DNA of 64,000 bases from NCBI RefSeq assembly GCF_000972495.1, contig NZ_LATM01000001.1, positions 455,241 through 519,240 on the forward strand. Direction: 5' to 3'. The notes beneath the pieces were generated by a model that did not search any database, was not told the origin of the DNA, and worked only from the letters and a program-made list of their open reading frames with translations. Positions 46,431 through 55,114 of the stretch are shown piece after piece; the stretch's first letter is position 1, and every line of letters starts with the position of its first letter. The translations under genes were made by a program, and so were the position numbers. The stretch comes from Hymenobacter terrenus. GTDB taxonomy: Bacteria; Bacteroidota; Bacteroidia; Cytophagales; Hymenobacteraceae.

Positions 46431-47165
46431 TCAAAACAAACCTATTTCCAGCCCCAATATCCAGCGGGGCAGCTCGGGCCAGGCCGCATAGCCTTTCCCG
46501 AAGGCCGAAGACTGCCGGTAGCGTGCCGTGAGAGCGTAGCGGTCGATGCCCAAACGGGCTCCGACTCCGCCCGTCCAGCGGCGCAGGTACGGCAGGCCAC
46601 GCTCAACGGTTTCTACCGAGCTAATGCCGGGGCCGGGGTCGTCCTCGGTGGTATGGTTGGTGGCAGCCACCCGGCCGCCGCCAACCAGCAGGTCGAGGTA
46701 GCGGCCTACGGCATTGCCCCGGCGCCCGGCGTTCAGGCGGACGCTCAGCTCGGAATACAGTTGGTGCAGGCCCAGGCTTTCGCGGCGGTGCAAGTCAGGA
46801 CTAGGCACTATTTTCTGGCCGTTTTGCGCCAGGCCGTAGCGCAGGTAGGTATATCCCAAGTCGAAGTTGAGCGCCAGGGTTTGGGTGAGTCGAAATTTGA
46901 GGCGTCCGCCGCCGCGCAGCTCCGCCGAATGGGTGCCATAGCGCACGCCGGCTCCGCTACCAGCCGGCCCCGCCACTAGCCCATAGCCCACGTATAAATG
47001 GCCAAAATAGCGGCGGTTAGGTCCAAACGTGGTTTTAACGGTATCATCGGCTACGTTGGCCTGTACCAGCACCTGCTGCGCCTGGGCAGCCCGGCTGCTA
47101 CCCGCCACCACCAAGACTACTACCACCAGCCAGACTATTTTGGAGGGCAGCCGGTTCGCACGCAT
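46431..47165 (-). CDS. Outer-membrane beta-barrel-like protein
   Basis: A 244-residue exported protein from the ATG at 47165 (MRANRLPSKIVWLVVVV), cut near AQAQQ. Alternating strands such as FGHLYVGYGLVAG, LALNFDLGYTYLRYGL, RYLDLLVGGGRVAATNH, YALTARYRQSS and WILGLEIGLF, ending in Phe, fit a small outer-membrane beta barrel. The frame is open another 330 codons upstream, but that stretch is the wrong frame of the S8 peptidase gene. It starts 30 bases after the S8 stop and is the last gene of the M28-S8-barrel operon. ATGs at 47174 and further upstream are alternatives. Confidence 0.8.
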   Translation of the reverse strand: MRANRLPSKIVWLVVVVLVVAGSSRAAQAQQVLVQANVADDTVKTTFGPNRRYFGHLYVGYGLVAGPAGSGAGVRYGTHSAELRGGGRLKFRLTQTLALNFDLGYTYLRYGLAQNGQKIVPSPDLHRRESLGLHQLYSELSVRLNAGRRGNAVGRYLDLLVGGGRVAATNHTTEDDPGPGISSVETVERGLPYLRRWTGGVGARLGIDRYALTARYRQSSAFGKGYAAWPELPRWILGLEIGLF

Positions 47166-47194
47166 GCAACCCATAATACACGGGGATAACATCG

Positions 47195-48988
47195 TCATTC
47201 CGAATAGGTAGCAGTGTAACCCTTGAAGTGAACTCGCAACACGTTGCCGCTGTGCAACAGGCGGCGCGGCACCTGCACCACCAAGCGCTGAGTCACGGCG
47301 CGGGTTTCGTAGCGGCGCAGTACGGCGCGGCGGTCGGCCAAGTTCCAGTAGAGGTAGGCCGGATAGTGAGGGTCGGGCAGCGGGGCGGGCGGGGTGCTGT
47401 CTGGCGGCACGGGCTGTTCGCGGCCCACGGGCGGCGTAGGGACATCGGCCGGGTTTTTGGGGTCGGGTACCACGGTCGACGCGGGTAGCATCACCTCGCT
47501 TTCGTCGGCCATGAGTGGCAGCACCTCGGCCGGCCGCAACGCTGCCTCGGGCCGGATGATAACCGCAACCAAGGTATCGTGAGGTACGAAATCGAAGGTA
47601 GGCGCCGACGTGGGTGGGCGTTGCGGCATGGTAAAGTGGTGGTAGCGCGGCCGGCCGTAGCCGTGCGCATAATCGAAATAAGGGTACAGCTCGGCTGATT
47701 TTTCCAGCGCCCGAAATAGTTGCATGGCCGTGAGCTTGCGGTTTTGCTGCCACATACACGCCGCGAAACCCGCCACCAGTGGCGACGAAAACGACGTTCC
47801 TTCCAGCCGCTCGTAGCTGGTGGGCGTGGTGGTGAGCACGATGCCAAAAGCGGCCAGGTTGGGCTTGGGCCGGCGGTCGGCCGTGGGGCCGAAGGAGCTG
47901 AAATCGACGTGCAAACCTGTCTCGGGGTCGAGGCCGCCGATGGCCAGTACGGAGTCGGCATCGGCCGGCGTACCAATGCGCACCCAATCGTTGTCGCCGT
48001 CGTTGCCGGCAGCGCTTACTACCAGAATGCCTTTGCGAGCCGCCAGGTTGGCCGCTCGCGAAATGAGGCTGCGGTGGCCATCCATCTGTTCGGGAAAGTA
48101 GCGCTGCTCGGTGTAGGCCAATGACGAGTTGATGATGTCGGCCCCAAGGCGGTCGGCCCACTCCACTGCCGCCAGCCAGGCCTCTTCTTCGGCATACCGC
48201 TCGCGGCCCAACTGTTCGGTGCGGGCCAGTAGGTAGTCGGCCGACGGGGCCAGACCCAGGGCGGGTCCCGGCGTGCCACCCGGGCCGGTGGGCAGGCGGC
48301 CAGCCAGGCAGCCCAGCACCTCGGTGCCGTGGCTGCCACTGTGGTACACGTCGGCGCGGTTTTTCAGAAAGTCATGGGTCGCCACAATATGCTTGCTCGT
48401 CACCAGGTCCTGGAAAGCAGAATGCTCTAAAACCCCGCGAAAGCCCACGTCAAAGACGGCAATACGCAGGCCGCGGCCGTTAAGCCCCGCAGCGCGCAAC
48501 GCCGGACCATCGAGGTGGGCCGTTTGGCGCCGGGCCAGCAAGTAGTCATTGGCCGAGATTGGTTTCGGAGAACTGGGCGGCGGAGCCGAAGAAACAACGG
48601 CAGCTTCGGCTACCGCGACATGGCGGGCAGGCCAGGGCTGCACCGACCGCACACCGGGCAACGCGCGCAGGGCTGCCGCTTGCTCGGCGGTGGCCCGACA
48701 TGCTACCGCGTTGAACCAGCGGCTCACTAGCGTTACGGTATCTACGTGGGTCGTGATTTCGGTAAGATAATCGGCCCGTACTGGCAGGTCTGTCGCCTCG
48801 TAGGCCGGTAGGTGCTGGCGAGTGCGGCGGGCCTGGGCCGCAGGCGTGAAATAGCGCGCAGGATCGAAGCTAACGCCCTTTTTGTCGCGCAGTATCACCC
48901 AGTAGCGGCCCCGCTCCTGCGCCCGGGCAGCGGCTGGCACGAGCCAAAGCACGAATCCCAGGAAAAGACCGACACAGAACGTTTGCAA
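47195..48988 (-). CDS. S8 subtilisin-like serine peptidase without T9SS tail
   Basis: A 597-residue exported peptidase starting at a TTG at 48988 and with a signal peptide ending ARAQ. The triad is Asp180 (VFDVGF), His220 (GSHGTE) and Ser399 (EGTSFSSP), with oxyanion Asn329 (SAAGNDG). It shares the N-terminal pattern RDK.G, ARRTRQ and SRWFNA with the subtilase at 445, so the two are paralogues. Unlike that one it ends in a Pro-rich linker (about 500-530) and a beta domain of about 60 residues, with no sorting signal, so it may stay in the periplasm. It follows the M28 peptidase gene by 28 bases. Lysines just before the TTG would improve the signal peptide, so the true start is uncertain. Confidence 0.9.
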   Translation of the reverse strand: MQTFCVGLFLGFVLWLVPAAARAQERGRYWVILRDKKGVSFDPARYFTPAAQARRTRQHLPAYEATDLPVRADYLTEITTHVDTVTLVSRWFNAVACRATAEQAAALRALPGVRSVQPWPARHVAVAEAAVVSSAPPPSSPKPISANDYLLARRQTAHLDGPALRAAGLNGRGLRIAVFDVGFRGVLEHSAFQDLVTSKHIVATHDFLKNRADVYHSGSHGTEVLGCLAGRLPTGPGGTPGPALGLAPSADYLLARTEQLGRERYAEEEAWLAAVEWADRLGADIINSSLAYTEQRYFPEQMDGHRSLISRAANLAARKGILVVSAAGNDGDNDWVRIGTPADADSVLAIGGLDPETGLHVDFSSFGPTADRRPKPNLAAFGIVLTTTPTSYERLEGTSFSSPLVAGFAACMWQQNRKLTAMQLFRALEKSAELYPYFDYAHGYGRPRYHHFTMPQRPPTSAPTFDFVPHDTLVAVIIRPEAALRPAEVLPLMADESEVMLPASTVVPDPKNPADVPTPPVGREQPVPPDSTPPAPLPDPHYPAYLYWNLADRRAVLRRYETRAVTQRLVVQVPRRLLHSGNVLRVHFKGYTATYSE

Positions 48989-49016
48989 ACCTTTTTTAAG
49001 AGCTAATGAATAGATT

Positions 49017-50471
49017 CTACAGGCCGTATTTGCTCAGCAGGTAAATCAGGGAAGCCATGCTGGCGCCGCCCAATTCCAACTCACGACGATTCACTTTATC
49101 GAATGTGTCGGCCGCGGTATGATGGATATCGAAGTAACGTTGCGAGTCGCAGTCGTAGCCGATAAGAGCTTTGGGACGCACGGCGGCTTTCAGCGGCTCG
49201 ATGTCGGTGCCGGAGTGGCCGACGCTAATCTCGGCCGCGTGGTAAGGTCGGAGCAGCGGCGCCCACCGCGCCACTTTGGCCACCACGGCGGGCTCGGCGT
49301 CCACATTGAAGCCGCGGGGCGTGAACCCTCCCCCATCCGACTCGATGGCGGCCACGTGCGTTTCCTGGTTCTGGGCGGCCAGCCGGGCGTATTCGTTGCC
49401 GCCGCGAGTGCCATTTTCCTCATTCATGAAGAGCACAGCCCGTACGGTGCGCTCGGGCTGGTAGCCGCTGGCGCGCAGCAGGCGCAGGGCTTCCATGCTC
49501 TGCACCACGCCGGTACCATCGTCATGGGCCCCTTGAGCGAGGTCCCAGGAGTCGAGGTGGCCGCCGACGGTGATGATTTCCTGCGGGAATTTGCTGCCCT
49601 TGATTTCCCCCACCACGTTGTAGCTTTTCTCGTCGGGCAGGGTCACGCACTCCATTTCCAGCTCAAACTGCAAGTCGGAGTTGGCTTTGAGCAGCTGGCT
49701 AAGCTGGTCGGCGGCGTTGGTACTGAGGGCGGCACCGGGCACTTTAGGCACGGTGGGGTCGTAGGCCATAGTGCCAGTGTGCGGGTTGTCGTCGTGGGCG
49801 CTGGTGAGCGAGCGCACCAAAGCGCCCACGGCCCCACGTTTGGCGGCCTCAATGGCACCGCTGCGACGCTGGTCACCGGCGCGGCCGTAAGCTGCGCCCG
49901 GATCAATTAAGGCATCATCAAAAGGACGATTGAAGAACACGAACTTGCCTTTCACTGCCGCTTCGGGCAGGTTTCTCACTTCGTCCAGGCTGTGTACTTC
50001 CACCACTCCAGCCTTGAGCTTGCCGCCAGTGCCCACCGAGCCACCCAACGCGCACACCGGCACCTTGATGCCCTTGTCCTTATTTCCCAGGATTTCGCCC
50101 CGCTCCTTGGCGCCCCGTACCCAGTGCGGCACCATTACCTCCTGCAGGTACACGCGGTCGAACCCGGCTTTTTCCATGGTGGCTTTGCCCCAGTCCACCG
50201 CCAGTTGGGCCTGGGGCGAGCCCGAAAGCCGCGCCCCGATGCTGCCAGTGAGGTAGCGCAGGTTTGCGTAGCTCTCGCCCCGTAGCAGGGCTTCATCGAA
50301 GATTTTGCGCAGGGCCAGCGAATCGGTGCGGTCAGCTGCCACCGGCGCGGCGGAGGCCGTCGTCGTAGGGGTAGGTTTGGGTTTCCGGCGAACCTGGGCT
50401 TGAGCGACGGACCCATCCAAAACCAGCAGAGCGCCAGCAAAAAGCAGGGATTTCTTAACGTGATAGTGCAT
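49017..50471 (-). CDS. M28 family zinc aminopeptidase/carboxypeptidase
   Basis: A 484-residue exported peptidase (signal MHYHVKKSLLFAGALL to VAQAQ). The M28 two-zinc site is complete: His305 (GGHLDSWD), Asp317 or 318 (AHDDGTG), catalytic Glu351 with Glu352 (NEENGTRGG), Asp379 (ESDGGG) and a His at 450-451 (DIHHTAADTFD). A PA-like insert domain (about 150-270) interrupts the early part, as in carboxypeptidase Q-like enzymes. It is the first gene of the operon with the S8 peptidase and outer-membrane protein, suggesting joint envelope peptide breakdown. Confidence 0.93.
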   Translation of the reverse strand: MHYHVKKSLLFAGALLVLDGSVAQAQVRRKPKPTPTTTASAAPVAADRTDSLALRKIFDEALLRGESYANLRYLTGSIGARLSGSPQAQLAVDWGKATMEKAGFDRVYLQEVMVPHWVRGAKERGEILGNKDKGIKVPVCALGGSVGTGGKLKAGVVEVHSLDEVRNLPEAAVKGKFVFFNRPFDDALIDPGAAYGRAGDQRRSGAIEAAKRGAVGALVRSLTSAHDDNPHTGTMAYDPTVPKVPGAALSTNAADQLSQLLKANSDLQFELEMECVTLPDEKSYNVVGEIKGSKFPQEIITVGGHLDSWDLAQGAHDDGTGVVQSMEALRLLRASGYQPERTVRAVLFMNEENGTRGGNEYARLAAQNQETHVAAIESDGGGFTPRGFNVDAEPAVVAKVARWAPLLRPYHAAEISVGHSGTDIEPLKAAVRPKALIGYDCDSQRYFDIHHTAADTFDKVNRRELELGGASMASLIYLLSKYGL

Positions 50472-50487
50472 ACGGCTACAACCAAAA

Positions 50488-50512
50488 GGCGCCGGCAGGA
50501 AGTGCCGGCGCC
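50488..50512. repeat. Short GC-rich hairpin upstream of M28 gene
   Basis: Perfect 10-base arms GGCGCCGGCA/TGCCGGCGCC with a five-base loop, 17 bases before the M28 start. It could affect leader structure; it has no U-tract. Confidence 0.5.
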
Positions 50513-50662
50513 AGGCGAAAGTACGGCTGAGCGATGGGAACAGATATTCAGCCCCGCATTTTAAATCGCCATTATTAGAAACAGCACGCAGGTCAATGAC
50601 CCCTAACGGGCCCTGTAGCGCTCACGCTGCTAAAGCAGATGAACGGTTAAGTAAAGTAAGAA

Positions 50663-50749
50663 CGTCCTATCGAGTTGGCCAAAGCATCTTTACATATAGA
50701 GCAGTCAAGCTTACTCTCACAAAGATGTTTGAACCAACTCACTAGGACG
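50663..50749. repeat. Imperfect inverted repeat of interspersed family
   Basis: Arms at about 50663-50691 and 50721-50749 match at about 23 of 29 positions. The arm sequence (CGTCCT, GAGTTGG, AAGCATCTTT) resembles the inside of the MITE-like element at 29750-29836, so both belong to one dispersed repeat family. Confidence 0.55.
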
Positions 50750-50790
50750 AACTGAGGACCGAAAAAGCTCCTATCTACTCTACTGCCAAT

Positions 50791-51399
50791 CTACCGCATT
50801 TGTCCGCCTTGGCTGCCCGATTTGGCATCGGCGGAGGCTCGTCGTTCGGGACCGTAGCCGCGCACGCTTACAGTGGGCAAGGCGCCCTCCGAGATGTGCA
50901 CAGTGAAGAGGTAATCATATTCATTATCAGCAATTTTATCAACTGGTGGGGTACCACCTAATGACTCGATGAGCGGCAGCAGAGTATTGGAATGCCCCAC
51001 GATAACAACCGTCTTACCGACATATTCTTTGAGAATGCGTACCGCCAAGGCAGTAGTTTCTTTGGGGTCGTATACTTGCGGCTCCACGTTGGTAGCAGCG
51101 ACCAGCGGGGCCAGGGTGGCCCGGGTGCGCTTGGTGTCAGTGGTGAACAGGGCGGCGGGGCGGCGGCGGGCCAGCAACTGGCTCAGGGCCTGCGCCCGCA
51201 CCTGGCCCACGGGCGACAGCGCCGGGTCGGCGGGGTTGGCGGTGGTATCCTTCTCGGCGTGGCGCACGAGGTAAACGGTTGTTTCCGGGAGCTTGGCCTT
51301 GGTTTTAACGGGCTGCGCCTGAGCGTGGGCGGTAAAATTACTGGCGAAAGCGGCCAGCCCAGCTAACAGAAACAGCCGGAAGGGTACGCGTGCAGTCAT
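50791..51399 (-). CDS. Exported histidine phosphatase (SixA/PGAM-like)
   Basis: A 202-residue protein from the ATG at 51399 with a signal peptide ending THAQ. The histidine phosphatase fold is shown by VYLVRHAEKD (phosphate-accepting His47), LSPVGQVRAQAL, TTDTKRTRATLAPL and VVIVGHSNTLLPL (second catalytic His). The short form without a large cap domain is like SixA. Its likely role is as a periplasmic phosphatase of unknown substrate. The frame is open 18 codons upstream, but the signal peptide fixes the start. Confidence 0.88.
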   Translation of the reverse strand: MTARVPFRLFLLAGLAAFASNFTAHAQAQPVKTKAKLPETTVYLVRHAEKDTTANPADPALSPVGQVRAQALSQLLARRRPAALFTTDTKRTRATLAPLVAATNVEPQVYDPKETTALAVRILKEYVGKTVVIVGHSNTLLPLIESLGGTPPVDKIADNEYDYLFTVHISEGALPTVSVRGYGPERRASADAKSGSQGGQMR

Positions 51400-51564
51400 A
51401 GCAAAAAGAGTTGGGAAACAGATAAAAATTTGGACCGGCAAGGTAAAACACAATCTGCAAAGTGCTGGTCAGGGCCGCCATTTGAGAGACTTTATGTCCA
51501 CCTCAGCTACGCAAGCTGAATGTTGTGTTATTGTTCCGCCCTTCTTCTCTCGATTCTCCGCGCC

Positions 51565-51852
51565 ATGCAGGCTCTGATTATTGCGGATAAAAAACTGCAT
51601 CAGGAATTGCGCTAGTCTCTACTACAGGCTCAGCACCCAATGAATTCAACCTATACAGCGTTCGAAAAGCAGTATGTGAGCCACTAGTTCTGCTCAACCT
51701 TGGCCTGTCCAACGACGACGGCCTGGACCTGCTCAAAGAGGCCCGCATTGAGGAGAATATAGGCAGGTGATGACTCCGATTCCATCGACGTCCACATCAG
51801 GACCACGCGCAAACTACGGAACGGGTTGCAGTTCTTATATCATCATTTTTAA
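51565..51852 (+). pseudogene. Degraded response-regulator gene
   Basis: Pieces of an OmpR-type two-component regulator lie in order but with stops and frame changes. The start is MQALIIADKKLHQELR then a stop, matching the receiver start (M.ALIIEDE...). LVLLNLGLSNDDGLDLLKEARIEE is the receiver phosphorylation strand, with Asn at the usual Asp position. SIDVHIRTTRKLRNG is the wing end of the DNA-binding domain. Much of the middle is deleted. No intact sensor kinase is nearby. Confidence 0.6.
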
Positions 51853-52225
51853 ACAATTAATAATTAATAATTTGTTTCAAGTATTCTCAATCATTAAATC
51901 AAGCTTTTTTATGCAGCAGATACGGTCGGATGTTGCCAAATAATGGGAATTTATGGGCAACGTGAGCCACTAGTTGCTTGCGCCGGCCAGCCGTTCGTTT
52001 TCAGGCCTTCTTGCATAGGCCTGATTTACTTCGGGAAGTAATTGAAGCTTCCGTGCGTACCCTACTGAAAATCTTCATAGCTGGCCTGGTGCTGGTTGTA
52101 GTAGGCATCAAAGGCAGTAGCACGCACCGCCTGGCCGGGCTCCAATCTGACTGCCCTGCCCGTTGTGGTCCGCAAGGTCTCTTATGCCGCTAGTTGCCCA
52201 AAAGTGCGGCCCGTTCGAAGTCACT
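51853..52225. other. Gene-free decayed region
   Basis: An AT-rich start (51850-51940) followed by short frames without recognisable products. GTGAGCCACTAGTT occurs at 51962-51975 and also inside the dead response regulator at 51676-51689, a 14-base direct repeat. Confidence 0.45.
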
Positions 52226-52265
52226 CATTAAAGAAAGCCCTGGTCATTTAGGACTTTCTTTAATG
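52226..52265. terminator. Hairpin downstream of surE
   Basis: Sixteen-base arms CATTAAAGAAAGCCCT and AGGACTTTCTTTAATG (one mismatch) around an eight-base loop, 18 bases past the surE stop. Confidence 0.65.
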
Positions 52266-52282
52266 AAGAACAAGCGCAACGT

Positions 52283-53137
52283 TTAGCTCTGCGTGGCGGG
52301 GCCGTAGTCGCCAGATGGTACGGGCTGCGGTGGGGCTTGCACAGCTTCGGCTTCGGGCAGCGGCAGTTGCCACTTGGTGCTGAGGTGGGCGAGGCCGTAG
52401 GCGGCGGTGAGGTCGAACTGGCAGGGGACGATGGATACGTAGTTGTGGGCCAGGGCCCATTCGTCGGTATCGGTGCCGTGGTCGAGGTTCACGAACGAGC
52501 CAACAAGCCAGTAGTAGGGGCGCTGGTAGGGGTCGAAGCGCTGGTCAAATTCTTCCTGCCACTTAGCGCGGGCTTGGCGGCCCAGACGCAGGCCAGCAAT
52601 GGGCGTGTCGGAGTTTTTGGGGATGTTCACGTTGAGGGCGGTGCCGGCGGGCACGCCATGGTCGAGGGCGTGGCGGCAGATTTGGGTTACCCACTCGGCC
52701 ACGTGCGAGAAATCGGCCTGGGGGCCGTATTCGCAAAGCGAGAAACCAATGGCAGGCAGGCCTTCAATGGCAGCTTCAATGGCGGCCGACATGGTGCCTG
52801 AGTACAGCACGTTTACCGAAGCATTGGAGCCGTGGTTGATGCCGGACACGACGAGGTCGGGAGTGCGGTCTTTCAGGACGTAGTGCTTGGCGATTTTTAC
52901 GCAGTCGGCGGGGGTGCCAGAACACTCGTAGGCCTTAATATCGGGACCAAAAACGGGGTTTTCGGTAAGACGCAGGGCATGCCCGATGGTGATGGCGTGC
53001 CCCATGCCCGACTGCGGCGAATCGGGGGCGACCACCACCACTTCGGCGCCCATGGCGTGCACGATTTCGACCAGGTTGCGGATACCGGGAGCGGTAATGC
53101 CGTCGTCGTTGGAGACGAGGATGAGAGGCTTTTTCAA
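52283..53137 (-). CDS. surE: 5'/3'-nucleotidase SurE
   Basis: Metal-dependent phosphatase of 284 residues that releases phosphate from nucleoside monophosphates. Typical motifs are PLILVSNDDGITAPG (Asp11/Asp12 bind the metal), APDSPQSGMGHAIT, ECSGTPADCVK, VVSGINHGSNAS and YSGTMSAAIEA. The frame is open to a TTG at 53164, but that codon is inside the promoter element TACCTTTG. The TTG at 53137 gives the family's usual MKKPLILVSNDDG start. The last 25 residues are a Pro-rich tail. It is divergent from the M14 carboxypeptidase gene. Confidence 0.93.
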   Translation of the reverse strand: MKKPLILVSNDDGITAPGIRNLVEIVHAMGAEVVVVAPDSPQSGMGHAITIGHALRLTENPVFGPDIKAYECSGTPADCVKIAKHYVLKDRTPDLVVSGINHGSNASVNVLYSGTMSAAIEAAIEGLPAIGFSLCEYGPQADFSHVAEWVTQICRHALDHGVPAGTALNVNIPKNSDTPIAGLRLGRQARAKWQEEFDQRFDPYQRPYYWLVGSFVNLDHGTDTDEWALAHNYVSIVPCQFDLTAAYGLAHLSTKWQLPLPEAEAVQAPPQPVPSGDYGPATQS

Positions 53138-53161
53138 GGGGGCGTGGAGATTGGTGTTGGG

Positions 53162-53169
53162 CAAAGGTA
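53162..53169 (-). promoter_or_regulatory. Bacteroidetes -7 element for surE
   Basis: TACCTTTG on the minus strand. Transcription from about 53155 would leave about 18 bases before the TTG at 53137 and rule out the TTG at 53164. Confidence 0.55.
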
Positions 53170-53286
53170 AGGCCGGACAAAACTCATCTTCTTTTCCCAG
53201 AAGTGATGTTTCCGCGCGGCGGCATCTCCTCCCTGGTAGGGTGAGGAGTTGCGTTCGACTGCCTTCCCTGACGTTCTTTTGCGGTC

Positions 53287-55050
53287 ATGTTTGCCCTTCT
53301 TCTTGCTTCACTGATGACCCTCGCTCCCACCCCACCGCCGACCGTGGCCTGGCGCACGCCGTTTGAAAACGACCCCGCCGGCAACACCACGGCCACTTAC
53401 GCCGAGTGCCTGACCTACTACCAGAAGCTGGCGGCTGCCTACCCCAACCAGCTGCACCTGGCCGCAGCCGGCCTGACTGACGCGGGCCTGCCGTTGCACG
53501 AGGTAGTACTGAGCGCCGATGGCGACGCCGACCCGGCCAGTACCCGGCAGAAGAACCGGCGCATTCTGTTCATCCAAAACGGCATTCACCCCGGCGAGCC
53601 GGAGGGCATTGATGCGAGCATGATGCTGGCCCGCGACCTGATGCAGCAGAAGTCGCTACACAAGCTGCTGGCGGGGGTGACGGTGGTCATCGTGCCGGTG
53701 TATAACATCGACGGGATGCTGAACCGCAACGGCACCACCCGCGTGAACCAGAACGGGCCGGTGGCCTACGGCTTCCGGGGCAACGCCCGCCACCTCGACT
53801 TGAACCGTGACTACATCAAGCAGGAGTCGCGCAATGCCCGCTCGTTTGCCCAGCTATTTCAAAAGTGGCAGCCCGATGTGTTCGTGGAAACGCATACCTC
53901 GAACGGGGCCGACTACCAGTACACCATGACGCTCATTGCCACCCAGCACAGCAAGCTGGCACCGGCGCTGGGCACGTACTTGCAGGGGCAGCTGCTGCCG
54001 GCGCTCTACAAGGGCATGGAGCAGAAAAAGTGGCCCATGGTGCCCTACGTAAACTTTGAGGGCCAGACGCCGGAGAGCGGCCTGCGAGCCTTTCTGGAAA
54101 CGCCGCGCTACTCCACCGGCTACGCGGCGCTGTTCAACACCATTGGCTTCATGCCCGAAACGCACATGCTGAAGGCTTTCGCGCCCCGCGTGCATTCGAC
54201 CTACGACTTCCTGAAAACCGTGCTGGAAACGGTGGGGCAGCAGTCGGCGGCCCTGGCGGCGGCCCGCGCCACGGCGGCAGTCGATATGGCCGCCCAAACA
54301 GCCTTCCCCCTCACTTGGGCTCTGGACGAGAGCCAGCACGTAACCGTGCAGTTCCGCGGGTACAAGGGGCGCACCAAGCCGAGTGAAGTAAGCGGCCAGC
54401 CCCGCCTCTACTACGACCGTACGGCGCCCTTCACGCGGCCGGTGGCTTACTTCAATACCTTCAAACCAACCTCTACGGCCAGGCGGCCCACGGCCTACAT
54501 CATCCCCAAAGCCTGGGCCGAAGTCGTAGACCGGCTGCGCGGCAATGGGGCCACGCTGGAGCCGCTGACGCGCGCGGTGACCGTGCCGGTGGAAACCTAT
54601 TATTTCGAAGATTTCAAGACCACGCCCAAGCCTTTTGAGGGTCATTACGTGCACAGCCAAGTACAGCTACGAACGGTGACCGAAACGGTGACCTACCACG
54701 AGGGCGACTTCGTGGTGTACCTCACCGGGGGCGCGCCCATCCGCTACCTGGTCGAGACGCTGGAGCCGCAGGCCACGGACTCCTTTTTCGCCTGGGGCTT
54801 CTTCGACAGCGTATTGCAGCAGAAGGAGCACTATTCCGACTACGTATTTGAGGACTTGGCCGCCGACCTGCTGCGGCGCGACCCCGCCCTGCGCCAGCGC
54901 CTGGAGAAGCTCAAGCAGGATAACCCCGCCTTTGCTGCCAACGGGGAAGCGCAGCTGGAATGGGTGTACCTGAATTCAGCCCACCACGAGCCGGGCCATA
55001 ACCGCTACCCAGTGGGGCGCTGGCTGGGAACGGGGCGCGTGGGTGGATAG
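53287..55050 (+). CDS. M14 family zinc carboxypeptidase
   Basis: A 587-residue peptidase with a short hydrophobic N-terminus (MFALLLASLMTLA) that probably acts as a signal. The zinc site is HPGEPEG (His101, Glu104) with third ligand His203 (VFVETHTSNG); substrate residues fit DLNRD (171-175, Arg174). The rest of the catalytic domain runs to about 340, and an extra C-terminal domain of about 230 residues, beta-rich (VTVQFRGYKGRT, YHEGDFVVYLTGGAP), follows. The N-terminal half resembles Bacteroidetes M14 enzymes that trim peptides outside the inner membrane. Confidence 0.92.
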   Translation: MFALLLASLMTLAPTPPPTVAWRTPFENDPAGNTTATYAECLTYYQKLAAAYPNQLHLAAAGLTDAGLPLHEVVLSADGDADPASTRQKNRRILFIQNGIHPGEPEGIDASMMLARDLMQQKSLHKLLAGVTVVIVPVYNIDGMLNRNGTTRVNQNGPVAYGFRGNARHLDLNRDYIKQESRNARSFAQLFQKWQPDVFVETHTSNGADYQYTMTLIATQHSKLAPALGTYLQGQLLPALYKGMEQKKWPMVPYVNFEGQTPESGLRAFLETPRYSTGYAALFNTIGFMPETHMLKAFAPRVHSTYDFLKTVLETVGQQSAALAAARATAAVDMAAQTAFPLTWALDESQHVTVQFRGYKGRTKPSEVSGQPRLYYDRTAPFTRPVAYFNTFKPTSTARRPTAYIIPKAWAEVVDRLRGNGATLEPLTRAVTVPVETYYFEDFKTTPKPFEGHYVHSQVQLRTVTETVTYHEGDFVVYLTGGAPIRYLVETLEPQATDSFFAWGFFDSVLQQKEHYSDYVFEDLAADLLRRDPALRQRLEKLKQDNPAFAANGEAQLEWVYLNSAHHEPGHNRYPVGRWLGTGRVGG

Positions 55051-55114
55051 CGCTTTGGTTGATTCCTAGCTGTTTAATAGGCGCTTAACGCCGTTTGGGA
55101 AGTTACTTTGGGGC

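Noticed and set aside
47166-48161. A long same-strand open frame extending the outer-membrane protein gene upstream by about 330 codons
   Set aside because: It is the wrong frame of the S8 peptidase gene, rich in Arg, Pro and His, with no domain. High G+C keeps it open by chance.
51978-52193. 72-codon frame with a hydrophobic stretch (LLKIFIAGLVLVVVG)
   Set aside because: No ribosome-site or promoter support, surrounded by decayed sequence, and the ends look non-coding. It could be debris of a membrane protein.
53854-54660. 268-codon frame opposite the M14 gene
   Set aside because: Antisense shadow with no motif.
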